Below are positions 9,510-17,632 of a stretch of DNA of 64,000 nt, in pieces (positions within the stretch are counted from its first letter, which is position 1; every line of letters begins with the position of its first letter). The translations under genes and the position numbers were made by a program. The DNA lies in assembly GCF_031843945.1 (NCBI RefSeq), contig NZ_JAVTJJ010000008.1:62001-126000 (forward strand). The letters are read 5' to 3'. The DNA comes from Paracidovorax sp031843945 (lineage in GTDB: Bacteria; Pseudomonadota; Gammaproteobacteria; Burkholderiales; Burkholderiaceae_C). The notes under the pieces are model-generated. The model saw nothing but the letters and a program-made list of their open reading frames with translations. It had not been told where the DNA came from and did no database searches.

Positions 9510-12110
9510 ATGATTTCGCTTCGTCCGCTTTCCATCGCATCAACCGCCCCCTCGCAGCCGCGCGGCACCGCTCCCTCGTTGTCATCCGCCAGCGCCGTCC
9601 TGCTGTGGCTGGTGGTGCTGGCCTGGCCCGGCGGCCATGCCTACGCCCAGGCACAGTCCCGCCCGGCCAGCCCACCCGCTGCGGCCGCCAGCAGCGCCGC
9701 GGCCGCACCGCAGTTGCCCGGCGTGGATGTGCTGCGCAAGCAGCTCGACGCCATTCCCCCGAAGCTGCCCGAAGATGATGACGGCCGCAAGCTGCTGACC
9801 GAGGTCAACGCCATCGGCTCGGCGGCAGAGCAGGTGGCCAGCCGCCGCGCCGAAGAGCTGGCCGACATCGATTCGCGCCTCTCTGGCCTAGGCCCCGCGC
9901 CGGAAAAAGGCGCACCGGCCGATGCCCCTGACGTGGCTGAGCAGCGGGCCGGCCTGGCCAAGCAGCGCGGCGCTGTCGATGCCGACCTGAAGCTGGCGCG
10001 CCTGATCATGGTGGACGCCGAACAGCGCGGCGCAGACCTCATCCGCCAGCGCCGCGAGCAGTTCCAGGCCGCGCTCACCACCCGCATCGACTCTCCGCTG
10101 GGCGGCACCTACTGGCGCAACCTGCGCAATTCGCTGCCGGGCGATGCGGCGCGGCTGCGGTCGCTGGCGGACGAGCTGCGCGCCGCCGTCAGCACCGCCC
10201 TGCAGTCCGAGCGGCGGGCGGCGTTTCTGAGCGGGCTGGTCGGTGCGCTGCTGCTGGCCATTGCGGGCACCTGGATCGCCGAGCGCGTGCTGCTGCGCGT
10301 GGTGCCGGCCAAGCTGCCGGGCGGGCGGCTGCGCCGGTCGCTGCTGGCCGCCGCATCGGTGGTGGTGCACGCCCTGCTGATCGGCCTGGCCGCGCAGTGG
10401 GCCTGGAGCGCGCTCGAATCCGGCGCCGTCTTCAGCGACCGGCTACAGGCCCTGGCGCAGTCCAGCGTGCAGATGGCAACCTTTGCCGCCGTGGTGATCG
10501 CGCTGGGCCACGCGCTGCTCTCGCGCAAGCGCAGCTCATGGCGGCTGACCGGCATTTCGGACACGCTGGCGACGCAGCTCAGCCCGTACCCGTGGTGGAT
10601 CGGCATCGTCGCCGCCACCAGCGGGCTGGTCACCAACATCAACAGCATCGTCGGCGCCAGCCTGTCTGCGGAAGTGTCGGTTCACGTCGTGTCCGCGCTG
10701 CTGGTGTCTGCCTTCGTGGCGATGGCGCTGCGCCATCTGCGCGCGCCTTCGGCCGCCGCAAGCGCGCACGCGGCCGACTCTGGCGACAAGTCATCAGAGG
10801 CAGCCTCAACCGACGCGACTGGCGCCGCAGCCCCGCGCTCGGTCTGGCTCGGCCTGCTGGTGGCCTGCGCCACGCTGGCGACGGTGGCCACGGTCATTCT
10901 GGTGGCCACCGGTTATGTGGCGCTGGCCGGCACGGTGGCGCGGCAGATGGTCTGGACGGCGGTGGTGTTCGCCGTGACCTACCTGGCCTTTCAGGTGGTG
11001 GACGACGTGTCGGAAGCGCTGCTGTCGTCCAAGGGCGGCTTCGGCGGCCGGCTGCACAAGGTCATGGGCGTGGACGCCAAGCTGCTAGACCAGGCCGCCG
11101 TGCTGGTGTCGGGCGTGCTGCGCGTGGCGCTGTTCTTCTACATGCTGATTGCGCTGATGGCGCCCTTCGGCACCGGCCCGGACGAAGTCTTCCGGCGCGG
11201 CACCAATGCCGACCACAGCCTGAAGGTGGGCGAATTCACCATGGCGCCCCAGGCGCTGCTGACGGCGCTGGCCGTGGTGTTCGCGGGCTTCTTGATGATT
11301 CGCGTGGTCAAGCGCTGGCTGAGCGATAAGTACTTTCCCAGCACGTCGCTGGAGCCGGGCATGCGCAGCTCCATCGTCACGCTGCTGGGCTATGTGGGCG
11401 GCGTCATCGTCGTGGCCGTGGCGCTGGCGGGCTTGGGCATCAGCGTGGAGCGCATCGCCTGGGTGGCCAGCGCGCTGTCGGTGGGGATCGGCTTCGGGCT
11501 GCAGGCCATCGTGCAGAACTTCATCTCGGGCCTGATCCTGCTGGCCGAGCGGCCGGTGAAGGTGGGCGACTGGGTGGTGCTGGGCACCACCGAAGGCGAC
11601 GTGCGCCGTGTGAACGTGCGTGCCACCGAGATCCAGCTGGGCGACCGTTCCACCGTGATCGTGCCCAACTCGGAATTCATCACCAAGACCGTGCGCAACA
11701 TGACGCTGGCCGGCGCGCCGGGCCGCGTGCTGCTGCGCCTGCCCGCGCCGCTGGACGTGGATGCCAAGCGCATGCGCGACCTGATCCTGGACGCCTTCAC
11801 CGCGCACGAAGGCATTCTGGACAACCCCGAGCCCATCGTGCAGCTGGAAGACATCGTCAGCGGCACGCTCACCTTCCTGGCCATCGGCTACGTGAGCAAC
11901 CCGCGCAACGCGGGAGGGGTCAAGAGCGACCTGTTGTTCTCGATCCTCGAATCGCTGCGCAGTGCCGGCCTGGCGCTGTCACCACCGGCATCGACCAGCG
12001 TGGCGCCCTACTCGCCATCAGCGTCGGCGGCAGACGCCGCGCCCGCCCTGCCCACGGTGGCAGTGCCCCAGCCGCAAGGCGCGGTGGGCGGGGCGACGAA
12101 TGCTACATAG
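9510..12110 (+). CDS. Mechanosensitive ion channel (MscS family) with DUF3772 domain
   Basis: An 866-residue inner-membrane protein. A signal-like segment (about 25-45) is followed by a periplasmic DUF3772 region with coiled-coil stretches (about 65-240). About ten membrane segments follow, then the MscS pore and beta domain: WVASALSVGIGFGLQAIVQNFISGLILLAERPVKVGDWV (about 650-690) and STVIVPNSEFITKTVRN. The length and N-terminal extension match the larger MscK/YbiO-type channels rather than the 286-residue MscS. Likely role is osmotic protection by releasing solutes on hypo-osmotic shock. A repeat copy overlaps its stop codon. Confidence 0.9.
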   Translation: MISLRPLSIASTAPSQPRGTAPSLSSASAVLLWLVVLAWPGGHAYAQAQSRPASPPAAAASSAAAAPQLPGVDVLRKQLDAIPPKLPEDDDGRKLLTEVNAIGSAAEQVASRRAEELADIDSRLSGLGPAPEKGAPADAPDVAEQRAGLAKQRGAVDADLKLARLIMVDAEQRGADLIRQRREQFQAALTTRIDSPLGGTYWRNLRNSLPGDAARLRSLADELRAAVSTALQSERRAAFLSGLVGALLLAIAGTWIAERVLLRVVPAKLPGGRLRRSLLAAASVVVHALLIGLAAQWAWSALESGAVFSDRLQALAQSSVQMATFAAVVIALGHALLSRKRSSWRLTGISDTLATQLSPYPWWIGIVAATSGLVTNINSIVGASLSAEVSVHVVSALLVSAFVAMALRHLRAPSAAASAHAADSGDKSSEAASTDATGAAAPRSVWLGLLVACATLATVATVILVATGYVALAGTVARQMVWTAVVFAVTYLAFQVVDDVSEALLSSKGGFGGRLHKVMGVDAKLLDQAAVLVSGVLRVALFFYMLIALMAPFGTGPDEVFRRGTNADHSLKVGEFTMAPQALLTALAVVFAGFLMIRVVKRWLSDKYFPSTSLEPGMRSSIVTLLGYVGGVIVVAVALAGLGISVERIAWVASALSVGIGFGLQAIVQNFISGLILLAERPVKVGDWVVLGTTEGDVRRVNVRATEIQLGDRSTVIVPNSEFITKTVRNMTLAGAPGRVLLRLPAPLDVDAKRMRDLILDAFTAHEGILDNPEPIVQLEDIVSGTLTFLAIGYVSNPRNAGGVKSDLLFSILESLRSAGLALSPPASTSVAPYSPSASAADAAPALPTVAVPQPQGAVGGATNAT

Positions 12111-12163
12111 TTGATAGCTACCAGCGCTTGATGGATAAGCGCTAGAGGCCTAAAAGGCTTGAA
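12101..12163. repeat. Intergenic repeat, copy 3 (inverse orientation)
   Basis: Repeat copy reading TTGATAGCTACCAGCGCTTG, a short loop, AAGCGCTAGAGGCCT and AAAAGGCTTGAA. It overlaps the TAG stop of the MscS-family gene (12108-12110), so the last codons of that gene are repeat-derived. The stem around the loop could act as a transcription terminator between the convergent genes. Confidence 0.8.
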
Positions 12164-12195
12164 GATATCGATCTAGCGATCCTGCGATCCTGCGA

Positions 12196-13161
12196 TCAGT
12201 CCAGCTTGGCGCCCGACTGCTTCACCGCCGTCGCCCAGCGCGGCATCTCGGCAGCCAGAAAGCTGGCGAATGCGTCAGCCCCCAGGAAGGCCGGGTCGGC
12301 GCCTTGGGACACCATGCGGTCCCGCACCTCGGGCAGTTGCATCACCTGGCCGAAGGCATCGCTCAGCTTGGCCACCACCTCCTTGGGCGTGCCGGCCGGC
12401 GCCAGAAAACCGTAGAAGCCCACCACCTCGAAGTTCTTCAGCCCGCTTTCGATGACCGTGGGCACTTCGGGCAGCGCCGGGTTGCGCTGGCGGCTGGTGA
12501 CGGCCAGTGCGCGCACCTTGCCCTGCTTGTGATAGCTGGCCGCCTGCGGAATGCTCTCGGCCATGAACTGCACCTGCCCGCCCATCAGGTCGGTAAACGC
12601 CGGCGCGCTGCCGCGGTAAGGGATGTGCACCATGAAGAGGCCGGTCGCGGTCTTGAACATCTCCGGCACCAGGTGGCTGATGCCACCATTGCCGGCCGAG
12701 CCGAAGTTGACCTTGCCCGGCCGCTCCTTCGCGTAGACGATGAATTCCTGCAGCGTTTTCACCGGCAATGCGGGGTTGACCAGCAGCGCCAGCGGCTGCA
12801 TGGCCGTGCGCGCGATGGGTGTGAAGTCCTTTAGCGTCGAATACGGCAAGCGGCTGTAGAGCGCCGGGTTGATCACCATCACGCCCGTGTTCGCCAGCAT
12901 CAGCGTGTGGCCGTCGGGCGGTGCCTTCATCACATCCTGCGCGCCCACCGTGCCGCCCGCGCCGGACTTGTAATCCACCACCACCGGCTGGCCCAGCACG
13001 GCCTGCAGCTTGTCGGTCAGCAGCCGCGCGTGCTGGTCGAGCGGCCCGCCCGGCGGAAAGCCCACGACGATGCGGATGGGTTTGGAAGGAAAGCCCTGGG
13101 CCAGCGCGGCCACGGACAGGCAGGTCAGGGCCGCGGCGGCCAGCCAATTGCGCAGGTGCAT
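12196..13161 (-). CDS. Bug-family tripartite tricarboxylate transporter substrate-binding protein
   Basis: Periplasmic binding protein of the Bug/TctC family, 321 residues. A signal peptide (MHLRNWLAAAALTCLSVAALAQ) precedes the family signatures FPSKPIRIVVGFPPGGPLDQ and YKSGAGGTVGAQDVMKAPPDGHTL, with a C-terminal QGADPAFLGADAF segment. The start at 13161 places the signal peptide at the N-terminus; the longer frame to 13251 adds 30 unlikely residues. No TctA/TctB membrane genes are nearby, so it is an orphan, as most Bug proteins in Burkholderiales are. The ligand is unknown, probably an organic acid or aromatic. Confidence 0.92.
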   Translation of the reverse strand: MHLRNWLAAAALTCLSVAALAQGFPSKPIRIVVGFPPGGPLDQHARLLTDKLQAVLGQPVVVDYKSGAGGTVGAQDVMKAPPDGHTLMLANTGVMVINPALYSRLPYSTLKDFTPIARTAMQPLALLVNPALPVKTLQEFIVYAKERPGKVNFGSAGNGGISHLVPEMFKTATGLFMVHIPYRGSAPAFTDLMGGQVQFMAESIPQAASYHKQGKVRALAVTSRQRNPALPEVPTVIESGLKNFEVVGFYGFLAPAGTPKEVVAKLSDAFGQVMQLPEVRDRMVSQGADPAFLGADAFASFLAAEMPRWATAVKQSGAKLD

Positions 13162-13257
13162 GCGAAGTCTCCGGTTTGTTCTTGTGGATGAGGGCGCAAG
13201 CTTAGGGCGCGCCGGCATTCCTGGGCACGAGGCCTTACCCGCAAAAACCACCGCGAC

Positions 13258-14159
13258 TCAGGCGCCCTGCGGGGCCTCGGGGTTGTTGCGCACCGGCAGC
13301 GCATTCACCGGAATCTTCAGGTATGCAATGCCGTTGTCTTCACTGGGCGGCAACTGCCCGCCCCGCACGTTCACCTGGATGGACGGCAGGATCAGCGTGG
13401 CACCTCCAGGGTCTCGTCGAGTGCGTTGCGCATGGCGACGAAGTCGTCTTCGGCAATGCCGTCGCGCACATGGATGTTGAGGGCCCGCTGCGTGGCCAAG
13501 TCGGTCTGCCATTGGGGGCGCGCCACTCCGGAGTGATAGTCGGGGCACACGTACACGGTGGTTTCCGGCGGCAGGCTCAGCAGCCAGCGCATCGACGCAT
13601 AGAGCTGCCGGGCATCACCGCCTGGAAAGTCCGCCCGGGCGCTGCCCAGGTCGGGCATGAACAGCGTGTCGCCCACGAACACGGCGCCATCGACCAGATA
13701 GGCCATGTCGGCGGGGGTGTGCCCGGGCACCCACCAGGCGGTGGCCGGCGCCTCGCCGATGTGGAAGATCTCGCCGTCCTTGAAAAGGTGGTCGAACTGG
13801 CTGCCGTCGGGCAGAAAGCTGCGCTCCAGGTTGTAGAGCTTCTTGAACGTGGCCTGCACGGTGCGGATGTGCTGGCTGATGGCGATACGGCCGCCCACCT
13901 GCGCCTGCACATGGCCCGCGCCCGACAGGTGGTCCGCATGCGCATGGGTTTCCAAAATCCAGTCCACCTGCAATCCTTGTGCAATCACATAGGCCACCAG
14001 TCGATCGGCCGATGGCGTGCTGGTGTGGCCCGACTTGAAATCGTAGTCGAGCACCGGGTCCACGATGGCAGCGCGCGCGGTGGCGTGGTCCCAGACGACG
14101 TAGCTGACCGTCTAGGTCGCGGGGTCGAAAAAGCCTTGGATGGTGGTACGGGTGGGCAT
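13258..14159 (-). pseudogene. Broken persulfide dioxygenase / BigR-operon MBL hydrolase
   Basis: Metallo-beta-lactamase-fold protein of the ETHE1/Blh type, which oxidises glutathione persulfide to sulfite. The ATG at 14159 reads MPTRTTIQGFFDPAT and then meets an in-frame TAG at 14112-14114, where relatives have Trp. The frame continues intact with the metal motifs THAHADHLSG, GHTPADMAYL, FVGDTLFMPDLG and CPDYHSG. Near 13394 one base appears to be missing: the frame stops at 13392, while the expected C-terminal sequence (LILPSIQVN to PVNALPV) continues in another frame to 13258. Two independent lesions argue for a pseudogene. A GTG at 14063 could restart translation without the N-terminal strand. 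Confidence 0.75.
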
Positions 14160-14200
14160 GGGTCAAATCCGTTTGTGCTGCTATCTCTATTGATCTACAT

Positions 14201-14227
14201 TATATTTAAATATATATTGTATATATT
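14201..14227. promoter_or_regulatory. AT-rich palindromes, candidate BigR-type operator
   Basis: The divergent region between the MBL gene and the ArsR-type regulator contains a perfect 14-bp palindrome, TATATTTAAATATA (14201-14214). It overlaps a second inverted repeat, AATATATA (14209-14216) and TATATATT (14220-14227). The surroundings are GC-rich, so the tract stands out. BigR-family repressors bind AT-rich inverted repeats in their own divergent promoters. It ends 21 bp before the regulator's ATG. Confidence 0.55.
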
Positions 14228-14248
14228 GCAACTGTTTCCCCGAAAGTC

Positions 14249-14572
14249 ATGACGCACCCGGCCACCAGCATCGACCCCCAAGCGCTGCGCAGCGCTGCCA
14301 GCCAGGCCGTCGGCACGCTGAAAGTGCTGGCCAATGAAGACCGGCTGCTGCTGCTGTGCCAGCTTTCGCAAGGCGAGATGTGCGTGAGCGAGCTGGAGCA
14401 GGCGCTGGGCATTCAGCAGCCCACGCTGTCGCAGCAACTGGCTGTTCTGCGCAACGAAGGCGTGGTGCAGACGCGCCGCGAAGGCAAGAACATCTTCTAC
14501 AGCGTGGCCGATGCGGCCCTGCTGGAAATCCTCGCACTGCTCTACCGGCTCTACTGCCCCAAGGACGCCTGA
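14249..14572 (+). CDS. ArsR-family transcriptional repressor, BigR/SqrR-like
   Basis: A 107-residue winged-helix repressor. The recognition region CVSELEQALGIQQPTLSQQLAVLRNEGVV (about 48-76) is typical of ArsR/SmtB proteins. Two cysteines are spaced as in the persulfide sensors BigR and SqrR: one or two in LLLLCQLSQGEMCVSE (about 40-48) and one in YRLYCPKDA near the C-terminus. In that family a disulfide or polysulfide link between two cysteines releases DNA. Context agrees: a divergent persulfide dioxygenase pseudogene and downstream YeeE/YedE genes. It overlaps the next gene by a TGATG junction. Confidence 0.88.
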   Translation: MTHPATSIDPQALRSAASQAVGTLKVLANEDRLLLLCQLSQGEMCVSELEQALGIQQPTLSQQLAVLRNEGVVQTRREGKNIFYSVADAALLEILALLYRLYCPKDA

Positions 14573-15006
14573 TGACCATCGACTGGAGCCATTTCACCCC
14601 CGTCACCGCCCTGCTGGGCGGTGCGCTCATAGGCACTGCGGCGGGCCTGCTGGCCCTGCTTAATGGCCGCATCGCCGGTATCAGCGGGTTGGTTGGCGGA
14701 CTGCTGCGGCCCGCCCAAGGCGACAGCGCCTGGCGCCTGTCCTTCGTGCTGGGCCTGGTCGGCGCGCCCCTGGTGCACCTGCTGTTCGCTGCGCTGCCCG
14801 CCGTACAGATCGACGCCAGCTGGGGAGCCCTGGTGCTGGCGGGCCTGCTCGTCGGCATGGGCGCGCGCTACGGCGCGGGGTGCACCAGCGGCCACGGCGT
14901 CTGCGGGCTGTCGCGCCTGTCGGGGCGCTCGCTGGTGGCAACGGTCACCTTCATGGGTGCGGGCTTTGCCACGGTGTTCGTGCTGCGCCATCTGCTCGGC
15001 TTGTGA
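14572..15006 (+). CDS. YeeE/YedE family membrane protein (half-transporter, PmpA-like)
   Basis: A 144-residue inner-membrane protein with about four hydrophobic helices. It carries the family cysteine signature GARYGAGCTSGHGVCGLSRL (about 98-117), the motif implicated in thiosulfate or sulfur-atom transport in YeeE. It corresponds to the N-terminal half of full-length YeeE/YedE; the next gene encodes the second half. Co-transcription with the BigR-like repressor (ATG inside the TGATG overlap) supports a role in moving reduced sulfur species under sulfide stress. Confidence 0.88.
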   Translation: MTIDWSHFTPVTALLGGALIGTAAGLLALLNGRIAGISGLVGGLLRPAQGDSAWRLSFVLGLVGAPLVHLLFAALPAVQIDASWGALVLAGLLVGMGARYGAGCTSGHGVCGLSRLSGRSLVATVTFMGAGFATVFVLRHLLGL

Positions 15007-15019
15007 AAAGGGCTTCTCC

Positions 15020-15448
15020 ATGATCGTCTTTGCGTCGTTGCTCGCAGGTCTCGTCTTCGGCCTGGGCCTCATCGTGTCGGGCATGGCCAATCCGGCCAAG
15101 GTGCTCGGCTTCCTCGACCTGGCCGGTGGCTGGGATCCTTCTCTGGCTTTCGTGATGGCCGGCGCCATCGCCGTCGGCATGCCCGCCTTCGCTTTGGCAA
15201 GGCGCCGCGCAGTGTCCCTGCTCGGCGCCCCCATGCAGTTGCCCTCCGCACGTCACATCGACCGCCGCCTGGTGCTGGGCAGCCTGGCCTTCGGCATGGG
15301 TTGGGGCATCGCCGGGTTCTGCCCCGGTCCGGCCCTTGTGGCACTGGGCATGAGCGAGGCCAAGGCGCTGGTCTTCGTGGCCGCCATGCTGGCAGGCATG
15401 GGCGTGTTCGAGTGGCTGGAGCGCCGCAGGGCAAGCGCTGGAGCGTAG
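15020..15448 (+). CDS. YeeE/YedE family membrane protein, second half (DUF6691/PmpB-like)
   Basis: A 142-residue inner-membrane partner of the preceding gene. It begins MIVFASLLAGLVFGLGLIVSGMANPAKVLGFLDLAG, a signature of this half, and contains GMGWGIAGFCPGPALVALG (about 95-113) with the conserved Cys. A spacing of 13 bp and a shared strand indicate one operon: regulator, then two half-transporters. Only the dioxygenase arm of this sulfur module is damaged. Confidence 0.88.
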   Translation: MIVFASLLAGLVFGLGLIVSGMANPAKVLGFLDLAGGWDPSLAFVMAGAIAVGMPAFALARRRAVSLLGAPMQLPSARHIDRRLVLGSLAFGMGWGIAGFCPGPALVALGMSEAKALVFVAAMLAGMGVFEWLERRRASAGA

Positions 15449-15511
15449 CGCGGGGTTGGCGATCAGCGCCGGCTCAAGAAAACGCGGTAGCCACGCGCCC
15501 TGGCCTCCTGC

Positions 15512-15766
15512 TTACTTGATGCGTTTGAGTACGGTGCCAGGCTTGACGCGTTTGCCCATGGGCAGAACCGTGATGACGGTGGAGCTGCCGTCGCGCTTGC
15601 GGTCCACCATCTGGCTGTTGCACGCCTTCACCGTGACGGCGCCGGTGTGCTTCAGCGTGGCCCAATAGGCGTCATGTCCCGCTTTGGCAGCAAGTTCAGG
15701 GATGCGCCGTTCGGCAATCTGCATCCCTCGTTCGGTGAGCGTGTTTCGTCTGGAAATGTTGGACAT
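15512..15766 (-). CDS. Small conserved-looking basic protein, unknown function
   Basis: An 84-residue basic protein (MSNISRRNTLTERGMQIAER to KPGTVLKRIK). There is no signal peptide or membrane segment. Its balanced composition and ATG start suggest a real gene; the open frame extends far upstream, but that part has shadow-like composition and overlaps the next gene in another frame. The function is not recognised. Confidence 0.5.
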   Translation of the reverse strand: MSNISRRNTLTERGMQIAERRIPELAAKAGHDAYWATLKHTGAVTVKACNSQMVDRKRDGSSTVITVLPMGKRVKPGTVLKRIK

Positions 15767-15837
15767 GACGTATCCATCAAGCGTAGTGCCACCAGTCTGA
15801 CAGCGGCGCCCGGCAGGCATTTGCCGCGTCTGGGGAA

Positions 15838-16113
15838 TCACCGCCATCCCCGCAACAACACCCACTGCGCCGTCGCACACGCCACCACCAGCCCCGCATA
15901 AGTCAGCATCTTCCCGTCTCGCCCCAGGCCCGCCAGGCCGAAGGCCAAGATGGCGCAGCCCACACCAGCCACTACAGCCCACTGCAGCCACAGGCCGCGC
16001 GCGGCCGAGCGTTTGCGCATCAGCAGCCGGCAGCCAATGACGAGCAGCAATGCCACCGCCAAGGCCGGCGCGAAAAAATTCAACAGATGGTTGATGGCGG
16101 ACAAAGGGCCCAT
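15838..16113 (-). CDS. Small integral membrane protein, unknown function
   Basis: A 91-residue protein with three hydrophobic helices: LLNFFAPALAVALLLVIGC, WLQWAVVAGVGCAILAFGLAG and MLTYAGLVVACATAQWVLL. The last residues are RGWR. The ATG at 16113 is preferred to an upstream TTG. It diverges from hemA with 74 bp between the starts. The family is not recognised. Confidence 0.6.
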   Translation of the reverse strand: MGPLSAINHLLNFFAPALAVALLLVIGCRLLMRKRSAARGLWLQWAVVAGVGCAILAFGLAGLGRDGKMLTYAGLVVACATAQWVLLRGWR

Positions 16114-16187
16114 GGATATGACGTAGATCAAGGCTTTCGACCAAGCGGGCTGCCCGGGCGGAGCTACAAATTTTATAATGCGTCCTT

Positions 16188-17498
16188 ATGGCAGTCTGGG
16201 CCCTCGGCATCAACCACACGACCGCGCCGCTCGATCTGCGCGGTCGTTTTGCGTTCGCGCTCGATCAGATCGCGCCCACGCTGCACGGGCTGCGCCAGTC
16301 GCTGGGCAGTTCAGGGGCCCACCCCCAGGTAGAAACGGCCATCATCTCCACCTGCAACCGCACCGAAATCTACTGCGCCGGCAACGAACCCGCCATGGAC
16401 CACACGCTGGGCTGGCTGGCGCAAAGCGGCGGCGTCAGCCCGGCGCTGCTGCGCTCGCACTCGTACACGCTGGAAGACGGTCTGGTCGCGCGCCACGCCT
16501 TTCGCGTGGCCAGCGGGCTCGACTCGATGGTGCTGGGCGAGGCGCAGATCCTGGGCCAGATGAAAGACGCCGTGCGTGCGGCGGAAACGGCCGGCGCGCT
16601 GGGCTCCACGCTCAACCAGTTGTTCCAGCGCAGCTTTGCGGTGGCAAAAGAAGTGCGCACCAGCACCGAGATCGGCGCGCACAGCATCAGCATGGCGGCC
16701 GCCGCCGTGCGCCTGGCCAGCCAGCTGTTTGAAGACCTCTCCGACATCAAGGTGCTGTTCGTGGGCGCGGGCGAGATGATCGAGCTGTGCGCCACGCACT
16801 TCGCGGCCAAAAGCCCCAAAGCCATCGCGATTGCCAACCGCACGCTGGAGCGCGGCGAAAAGCTCGCCACCCGTTTTGGCGGCGAAGTGATGCGCCTGGC
16901 CGACCTGCCCGATCGCCTGCACGAGTTCGACGCCGTCGTCAGCTGCACCGCCAGCAGCCTGCCCATCATCGGCCTGGGCGCCGTGGAGCGCGCTTTGAAG
17001 AAGCGCCGCCACCGCCCCATGTTCATGGTCGACTTGGCCGTGCCGCGCGACATCGAGCCCGAGGTGAAGGCGCTGGGCGACATCTACCTGTACACCGTGG
17101 ACGACCTGGCCACCGTGGTGCAGACGGCGCAGGCCAACCGCCAGGCCGCCGTGGCGCAGGCCGAGGCCATCATCGACGCCGGGGTGCAGAGCTTCATGCA
17201 CTGGATGGAGCTGCGCAGCCCCGTGCAAGGCAGCGCCGGCGCAGTGGTGCCGCTGATCCAGCAGTTGAACGCCCAGACCGACGCATGGCGCGCGCTGGAA
17301 ATCGCCCGTGCCAAGAAACTGCTGGCCAAGGGCGAAGACCTGGACGCTGTGCTGGAAGCCCTCTCGCGCGGGCTGACCCAGAAGATGCTGCACGGCACCA
17401 TGGCCGAGCTGCGTGCGGGCGATGCCGACACGCGGGCGCAGACGGCGCAGACCGTCTCGCGCCTCTTCCTGCGCTCGCAGACCAAGAGCAGCCTGTAG
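16188..17498 (+). CDS. hemA: Glutamyl-tRNA reductase
   Basis: Reduces glutamyl-tRNA to glutamate-1-semialdehyde with NADPH, committing glutamate to tetrapyrrole synthesis. It has 436 residues (E. coli 418). Signatures are WALGINHTTAPLDLRGRFAF at the N-terminus, the nucleophilic Cys in STCNRTEIYCAG (about 56), SGLDSMVLGEAQILGQMKDA (about 107-126), the NADPH site VLFVGAGEMIEL and the C-terminal dimerisation helix region. It sits just upstream of prfA, a widespread proteobacterial arrangement, with a repeat copy between. Confidence 0.97.
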   Translation: MAVWALGINHTTAPLDLRGRFAFALDQIAPTLHGLRQSLGSSGAHPQVETAIISTCNRTEIYCAGNEPAMDHTLGWLAQSGGVSPALLRSHSYTLEDGLVARHAFRVASGLDSMVLGEAQILGQMKDAVRAAETAGALGSTLNQLFQRSFAVAKEVRTSTEIGAHSISMAAAAVRLASQLFEDLSDIKVLFVGAGEMIELCATHFAAKSPKAIAIANRTLERGEKLATRFGGEVMRLADLPDRLHEFDAVVSCTASSLPIIGLGAVERALKKRRHRPMFMVDLAVPRDIEPEVKALGDIYLYTVDDLATVVQTAQANRQAAVAQAEAIIDAGVQSFMHWMELRSPVQGSAGAVVPLIQQLNAQTDAWRALEIARAKKLLAKGEDLDAVLEALSRGLTQKMLHGTMAELRAGDADTRAQTAQTVSRLFLRSQTKSSL

Positions 17499-17546
17499 CG
17501 GCGATCTTTCGCCGACGTTCTGGCGCGCCGCCCCGTACGCCAGAAA

Positions 17547-17612
17547 TTCAAGCCTTTTTGGCCCCTAGCGCTTGATACGCAAGCGCTACCAGCTACAAAA
17601 ATAGTAGCAAAT
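17547..17612. repeat. Intergenic repeat, copy 4
   Basis: Repeat copy between hemA and prfA: AAGCCTTTTTGGCCCCTAGC, CTTGATACGCAAGCGCTACC and AGCTACAAAAATAGTAGCAA. The inner arms TAGCGCTTG and CAAGCGCTA form a near-perfect stem. Confidence 0.8.
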
Positions 17613-17632
17613 CCCTTTTTTCCGCCCCCCCG

